Positions 60,146 to 64,000 of a stretch of 64,000 nucleotides of DNA are shown in pieces. The notes under the pieces are model-generated. The model made no database searches and was not told the origin of the DNA. It worked only from the letters and a program-made list of their open reading frames with translations. The position numbers and the translations under genes were made by a program. This stretch comes from Opacimonas immobilis. GTDB lineage: Bacteria; Pseudomonadota; Gammaproteobacteria; Enterobacterales; Alteromonadaceae. Within the stretch, counting starts at the first letter, position 1, and every line of letters begins with the position of its first letter. Location of the stretch: NCBI RefSeq assembly GCF_048282545.1, contig NZ_CP182485.1, forward strand, positions 248,001-312,000. The letters run 5' to 3'.

Positions 60146-61063
60146 ATGCAACAGGATTTATTGACCTTTAAACATTCTACTCCAGAGCAGATGCAGGAAT
60201 TGCTAAATTTGGCTTTAGCCGTCAAACGCGCACCATCTGATTATCGCAATGCCTTGCAAGGCAAATCTTTGGTTGCGTTGTTTGAGAAACCCTCTTTGCG
60301 CACACGAGTGAGCTTTGACATCGGTATCAACAAACTAGGTGGGCATTTGGTGTATTTGGATGCGCAAGCCAATAACCTGGCCGGGCGCGAAGACACCAAA
60401 GATATGGCGCAAAATTTATCGTGTTGGGCGGATGGCATCATTGCCCGAGTCTTTGCTCATGAAACGCTTCAAGAGCTTCAAGAGTTTGCCAGTGTTCCCG
60501 TAATTAATGCACTGTGTGACCGCTACCACCCATGTCAAGGCTTGGCTGATTATCTCGCGATGGCGGAAGTATTCCACAATGTGCAAGGTCGCACTATGGC
60601 CTACATCGGTGATGGCAATAATGTCACTCATTCATTGCTTATCGTGGGTAGTCTCCTTGGTGTCAATCAAGTGGTGGTCACGCCAGAAGGCCATGAAGCA
60701 GACGCCGATATCGTGGCGTGGGCAAAGCAAATGGGCGAGACGACCGGTGCAACGATCACTGAAATCAATGATGTTAGTCAATTAGGCGTAGCCGATGTGA
60801 TTTATACTGACACTTGGCTATCCATGGGGGATAATACACCGTTGGCTGAAATAAAAGATAAATTCATGCCTTATCAGGTCAATCACGCACTCATGGAACA
60901 GTGCGGTGCACAATATGTGATGCATTGCCAACCGGCGCATCGCGATTTAGAAATTACCGGCGAACTAATGGATTCGGACGCCTCATTATTAATGTTACAA
61001 GCAGAGAACCGTATGCATGCTCAGAACGCGATTATGGTGACCTTGCTTGGTGCAAATGTGTAA
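60146..61063 (+). CDS. argF: Ornithine carbamoyltransferase
   Basis: A 305-residue enzyme that makes citrulline. The carbamoyl-phosphate motif is FEKPSLRTRVSFD (family STRTR, here SLRTR), with HPCQGLADY following. The ornithine-binding motif near residue 260 reads HCQPAHRD instead of the common HCLPAHR. The ATG at 60146 has AAAAGGAAA upstream; an earlier in-frame start would overlap argB. N-acetylornithine transcarbamylase is a less likely alternative. Confidence 0.93.
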   Translation: MQQDLLTFKHSTPEQMQELLNLALAVKRAPSDYRNALQGKSLVALFEKPSLRTRVSFDIGINKLGGHLVYLDAQANNLAGREDTKDMAQNLSCWADGIIARVFAHETLQELQEFASVPVINALCDRYHPCQGLADYLAMAEVFHNVQGRTMAYIGDGNNVTHSLLIVGSLLGVNQVVVTPEGHEADADIVAWAKQMGETTGATITEINDVSQLGVADVIYTDTWLSMGDNTPLAEIKDKFMPYQVNHALMEQCGAQYVMHCQPAHRDLEITGELMDSDASLLMLQAENRMHAQNAIMVTLLGANV

Positions 61064-61075
61064 GAGTTATCATTC

Positions 61076-62293
61076 ATGAAAAAAGATATCAAAAAAGTCG
61101 TTTTAGCTTATTCTGGCGGTTTAGATACTTCAGCTATTATTCCTTGGTTAAAAGAAAACTACGACTGTGAGGTCGTTGCTTTTGCGGCCGATGTTGGTCA
61201 AGGTGATGAAGAATTAGAAGGTTTGCATGACAAAGCCATCGCCAGCGGCGCCAGCGAGTGCTACATCATGGATTTAAAAGATGAGTTCGTAGCAGATTAC
61301 ATTTTCCCTACGGTCAAAACTGGCGCCGTATATGAAGGTGAATACTTACTTGGTACCTCAATGGCGCGTCCAGTAATTGCCAAAGCACAAGTAGAAGTTG
61401 CGCGCAAAGTGGGTGCAGATGCATTGTGTCACGGTTGTACAGGTAAAGGTAATGACCAAGTTCGTTTCGAGTCAACTTTTGCCGCTCTCGCACCTGATTT
61501 GACGGTTATTGCGCCGTGGCGCGAATGGGATATGGTTTCGCGTGAAGATTTGCTTGATTATCTAGCTGAGCGCAATATTCAGACAACTGCTTCTGCGACT
61601 AAGATATATAGCCGCGATGCGAACGCATGGCACATTTCACATGAAGGTGGTGAATTAGAAGACCCTTGGTGTGAGCCAACTAAAGGCATTTGGACACTCA
61701 CTGTCGATCCAATGGATGCACCTGATACACCAGAAACCGTCACATTATCTTTCGCTAAAGGTGAATTAGTGGCAGTCAATGACCAAGCACTTGCACCGTA
61801 TCCTGCTTTAATGGAGTTAAATCGCATTGGTGCAGCGCACGGTGTTGGACGAATCGATATCGTTGAAAACCGCCTAGTCGGCATGAAATCTCGTGGCTGT
61901 TATGAAACGCCTGGGGGCACGATTTTGGTCAAAGCTTACAAAGCACTTGAGTGTTTAGTGCTAGACAAAGCCGCTCTGAAACACCGTGAACAACTAGGCC
62001 TTGAGTTCTCTCATGTTATGTATGACGGACGCTGGTTTACGGCACTTAATGATGCCTTACTTGCAGGCGCTAACTCATTTGCGCAACTCGTTACCGGTGA
62101 CATTGTGGTAAAACTGTACAAAGGCACTGCAACAGTGACTCAGCGCCGTTCACCGAACAGCTTGTACTCTGAAGATTTTGCGACTTTTGGTGCGGATGAT
62201 GTCTATGACCAATCACATGCTGAAGGCTTCATTCGTTTATTCAGTTTATCAAGCCGCATCAAAGCGATGCACGATATGGATAAAGCCAAGTAA
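61076..62293 (+). CDS. argG: Argininosuccinate synthase
   Basis: A 405-residue enzyme condensing citrulline and aspartate with ATP. The N-type ATP loop VLAYSGGLDTSAIIPWL, CHGCTGKGNDQVRFE and YETPGGTIL are conserved. It is the short type I form, about 40 residues shorter than E. coli ArgG (447). It lies 12 bp after argF. Confidence 0.97.
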   Translation: MKKDIKKVVLAYSGGLDTSAIIPWLKENYDCEVVAFAADVGQGDEELEGLHDKAIASGASECYIMDLKDEFVADYIFPTVKTGAVYEGEYLLGTSMARPVIAKAQVEVARKVGADALCHGCTGKGNDQVRFESTFAALAPDLTVIAPWREWDMVSREDLLDYLAERNIQTTASATKIYSRDANAWHISHEGGELEDPWCEPTKGIWTLTVDPMDAPDTPETVTLSFAKGELVAVNDQALAPYPALMELNRIGAAHGVGRIDIVENRLVGMKSRGCYETPGGTILVKAYKALECLVLDKAALKHREQLGLEFSHVMYDGRWFTALNDALLAGANSFAQLVTGDIVVKLYKGTATVTQRRSPNSLYSEDFATFGADDVYDQSHAEGFIRLFSLSSRIKAMHDMDKAK

Positions 62294-62313
62294 GTAAAGG
62301 TTAGGAGTACAAG

Positions 62314-63702
62314 ATGGCATTATGGGGTGGGCGTTTTGCCCAAGGTAGTTCGAACATGTTTCGTCAGGTCAATGATTCCATTGGCTTTGACCAAGTCATG
62401 GCTGCGCAAGATATCTGGGGATCCATTATCTGGTCTCGTGCGATAGCTAAAGCTGGTGTATTGACTGCGGATGAACAAAACCAAATTGAAACTGCCTTGG
62501 ATACATTACTAGCCAAAGCAAAAGCGGGCGAGTTGGATTTTTCGCAGACCGATGAAGAAGACATTCATGCTTTTGTTGAGGCTGAGTTGACCAAACAACT
62601 CGGTGATATTGGCCGCAAACTTCATACTGGGCGTTCGCGTAACGATCAGGTAGCCACAGATTTTCGCTTGTGGGTCAAAGACCATGTCAGTATGTTACGC
62701 CGTGATCTGATTGCTGTGATTACGGCGTTGGTCAATGTTGCGCAACGTACGCAAGATGTCATTTTCCCTGGCTATACGCACTTACAACGTGCTCAACCGG
62801 TGCGCTTTGCCCATTGGGCGCTCGCGTATGTCGAGATGTTCAAACGCGATGTATCACGCCTTGATGATGCCCTTGCGCGCATGAATTATGCGCCACTTGG
62901 CTGTGGCGCACTTGCCGGAACCACCTTCCCAGTGGATCGTCATGAGATTGCCTCTCAACTTGGCTTTTCTGGACCTTGTACCAATTCATTGGATGCCGTA
63001 TCAGACCGAGATTTTGTTCTGGAGTTATTGTTTTGTGCTTCCACCTCGATGATGCATATTTCGCGTATGGCGGAAGATTTAATTTTTTACAATTCAGGTG
63101 AATCTGGCTTTATTTCGCTTGGCGATAGTGTGACCTCAGGTTCTTCTTTGATGCCACAAAAGAAAAATCCCGATGCGTGTGAGTTAATGCGCGGTAAGTG
63201 TGGTCGTGTCTTTGGTGCCCTGCAAGGACTACTGGTCACGATGAAAGGCTTGCCTCTTGCATACAATAAAGACATGCAAGAAGATAAAGAAGGTGCAATG
63301 GATGCCGTCACGCAATGGCACATTTGTCTAGCGATTTCGGTAGAAGTACTTGACAGCATGCAAGTGGATAAAGCTCGTTGTGAACAGGCCGCTAAGCAAG
63401 GCTATGCCAATGCTACAGAACTCGCAGACTACTTGGTCGAGCGCGGTATTCCTTTTAGAACGGCGCACGATATTTCTGGTCAAGCGGTGGTGTACGCCAT
63501 CGAACAGGGTAAGGCTTTAGAGGAACTAACTGTCACAGAGTTGCAACAGTTTTCCTCTATCATTCAAGACGATGTATACCCTGTCTTGCAATTAGAGTAT
63601 CTGGTTGATAAACGCAATATCCTTGGCGGTACTGGCAAAGAACCCGTCACAAAAGCCATCGAACATGCCCTTGCGTTTTTAGCCGCTCAGCAAGTATGTT
63701 AG
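62314..63702 (+). CDS. argH: Argininosuccinate lyase
   Basis: A 462-residue fumarase/aspartase-superfamily enzyme that releases arginine and fumarate. It has GRSRNDQVATDFRLW, the PGYTHLQRAQPVRFAHW region with the catalytic His, and the signature loop GSSLMPQKKNPDACEL. It is a free-standing ArgH; in Vibrio-type genomes it is fused to an ArgA-like domain. Here argA begins 16 bp downstream as a separate gene. Confidence 0.97.
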   Translation: MALWGGRFAQGSSNMFRQVNDSIGFDQVMAAQDIWGSIIWSRAIAKAGVLTADEQNQIETALDTLLAKAKAGELDFSQTDEEDIHAFVEAELTKQLGDIGRKLHTGRSRNDQVATDFRLWVKDHVSMLRRDLIAVITALVNVAQRTQDVIFPGYTHLQRAQPVRFAHWALAYVEMFKRDVSRLDDALARMNYAPLGCGALAGTTFPVDRHEIASQLGFSGPCTNSLDAVSDRDFVLELLFCASTSMMHISRMAEDLIFYNSGESGFISLGDSVTSGSSLMPQKKNPDACELMRGKCGRVFGALQGLLVTMKGLPLAYNKDMQEDKEGAMDAVTQWHICLAISVEVLDSMQVDKARCEQAAKQGYANATELADYLVERGIPFRTAHDISGQAVVYAIEQGKALEELTVTELQQFSSIIQDDVYPVLQLEYLVDKRNILGGTGKEPVTKAIEHALAFLAAQQVC

Positions 63703-63718
63703 TGTAGAGGGTTTTACT

Positions 63719-64000
63719 ATGGTTTTAACTCACCTTGACATGATTTCACTGTTTCGCAACTCCGCGCCTTACATTAATGCGCATCGAGGCAAGACCTTTG
63801 TCATTATGTTAAGCGGTGAAGCAGTTGCAAGCCCTAATCTGCCGACCATCATTCATGACATTGCGTTGTTAAATTCGTTGGGTGTTCGATTAGTCATTGT
63901 GCACGGTGCTCGTCCTCAAATTGAGGAGCGTGTTGCGATGCGCGGGTTTGATTCACGTTACCGTGATGACATTCGTATCACTGACAAACCCACTCTTGCC
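63719..64000 (+). CDS. argA: N-acetylglutamate synthase (3' end outside window)
   Basis: The first 94 codons are in the window: an amino-acid-kinase-like N-terminal domain with SAPYINAHRGKTFVIMLSGE and VIVHGARPQIEERV, matching classical ArgA. The missing C-terminal half should be a GNAT domain that acetylates glutamate, the first step of arginine synthesis, feedback-inhibited by arginine. It follows argH by 16 bp with AGAGGG at a good distance, so it is part of the operon. Confidence 0.95.
   Translation, partial: MVLTHLDMISLFRNSAPYINAHRGKTFVIMLSGEAVASPNLPTIIHDIALLNSLGVRLVIVHGARPQIEERVAMRGFDSRYRDDIRITDKPTLA

Overview
The window looks like chromosomal core DNA of a marine gammaproteobacterium of the Alteromonadales (Alteromonas/Glaciecola/Paraglaciecola type). 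This rests on the protein families, the CrbS/CrbR-acs acetate locus, the gene orders murB-birA-pantothenate kinase-tRNAs-tuf and gpmI-envC / rhodanese-grxC-secB-gpsA, and an argCBFGH-argA cluster with ARG boxes. I see no insertion sequence, prophage, CRISPR array or rRNA gene.

Layout. 1-1713: 3' part of a TPR-sulfotransferase. 1710-14642: an acetyl-CoA/acetate locus made of a DnaQ-like exonuclease, a cNMP/CBS/DUF294 protein, the transporter-kinase CrbS, its regulator CrbR, acs, an aldo/keto reductase, an HDAC-type deacetylase and an acetyl-CoA hydrolase/transferase fused to a GNAT domain. 14831-17480: an MsbA-like ABC exporter and an AsmA-like membrane protein. 17801-22355: tuf behind four tRNA genes (Thr-Tyr-Gly-Thr), then coaX, birA and murB. 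22783-23571: an unrecognised exported protein built of short helical repeats. 23657-32111: the alpha and spc ribosomal protein operons, with the intervening terminator and an S4-type leader still visible; the S10 operon that usually precedes spc is absent. 32326-33365: two AT-rich orphan genes. 33331-36423: rlmB and rnr. 36646-38840: ubiD and fre. 38924-41653: a cold-shock protein and ilvIH. 41889-46535: a DUF4442 protein, a second TPR-sulfotransferase and a TonB-dependent receptor. 46646-51185: orn, rsgA, psd, a DMT permease, a GDPD phosphodiesterase and a MerC-like protein. 51410-57934: envC, gpmI, rhodanese, grxC, secB, gpsA, trmL and a lysophospholipase-like hydrolase. 58067-64000: the arginine operon argCBFGH and the start of argA.

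The most interesting points are these. (1) The acetate locus puts acs and its two-component regulators beside an HDAC-type deacetylase and a GNAT fused to a CoA-transferase. That is a plausible acetylation/deacetylation control module analogous to Bacillus acuABC. (2) The argC leader carries a 22-codon ORF and a 16-bp terminator-like hairpin with a T-rich tract directly before the argC start, in addition to paired ARG boxes. This suggests a second, attenuation-type layer of control. (3) A TonB-dependent receptor sits beside a TPR-sulfotransferase. (4) Two conserved ribosomal-region junctions (S10|spc and tuf|secE) are broken, and coaX replaces coaA inside an otherwise E. coli-like order. (5) A MerC-like membrane protein has a Cys-rich tail and a Zur-box-like palindrome. 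Gene functions come from motif and family recognition by eye; no database search was run.
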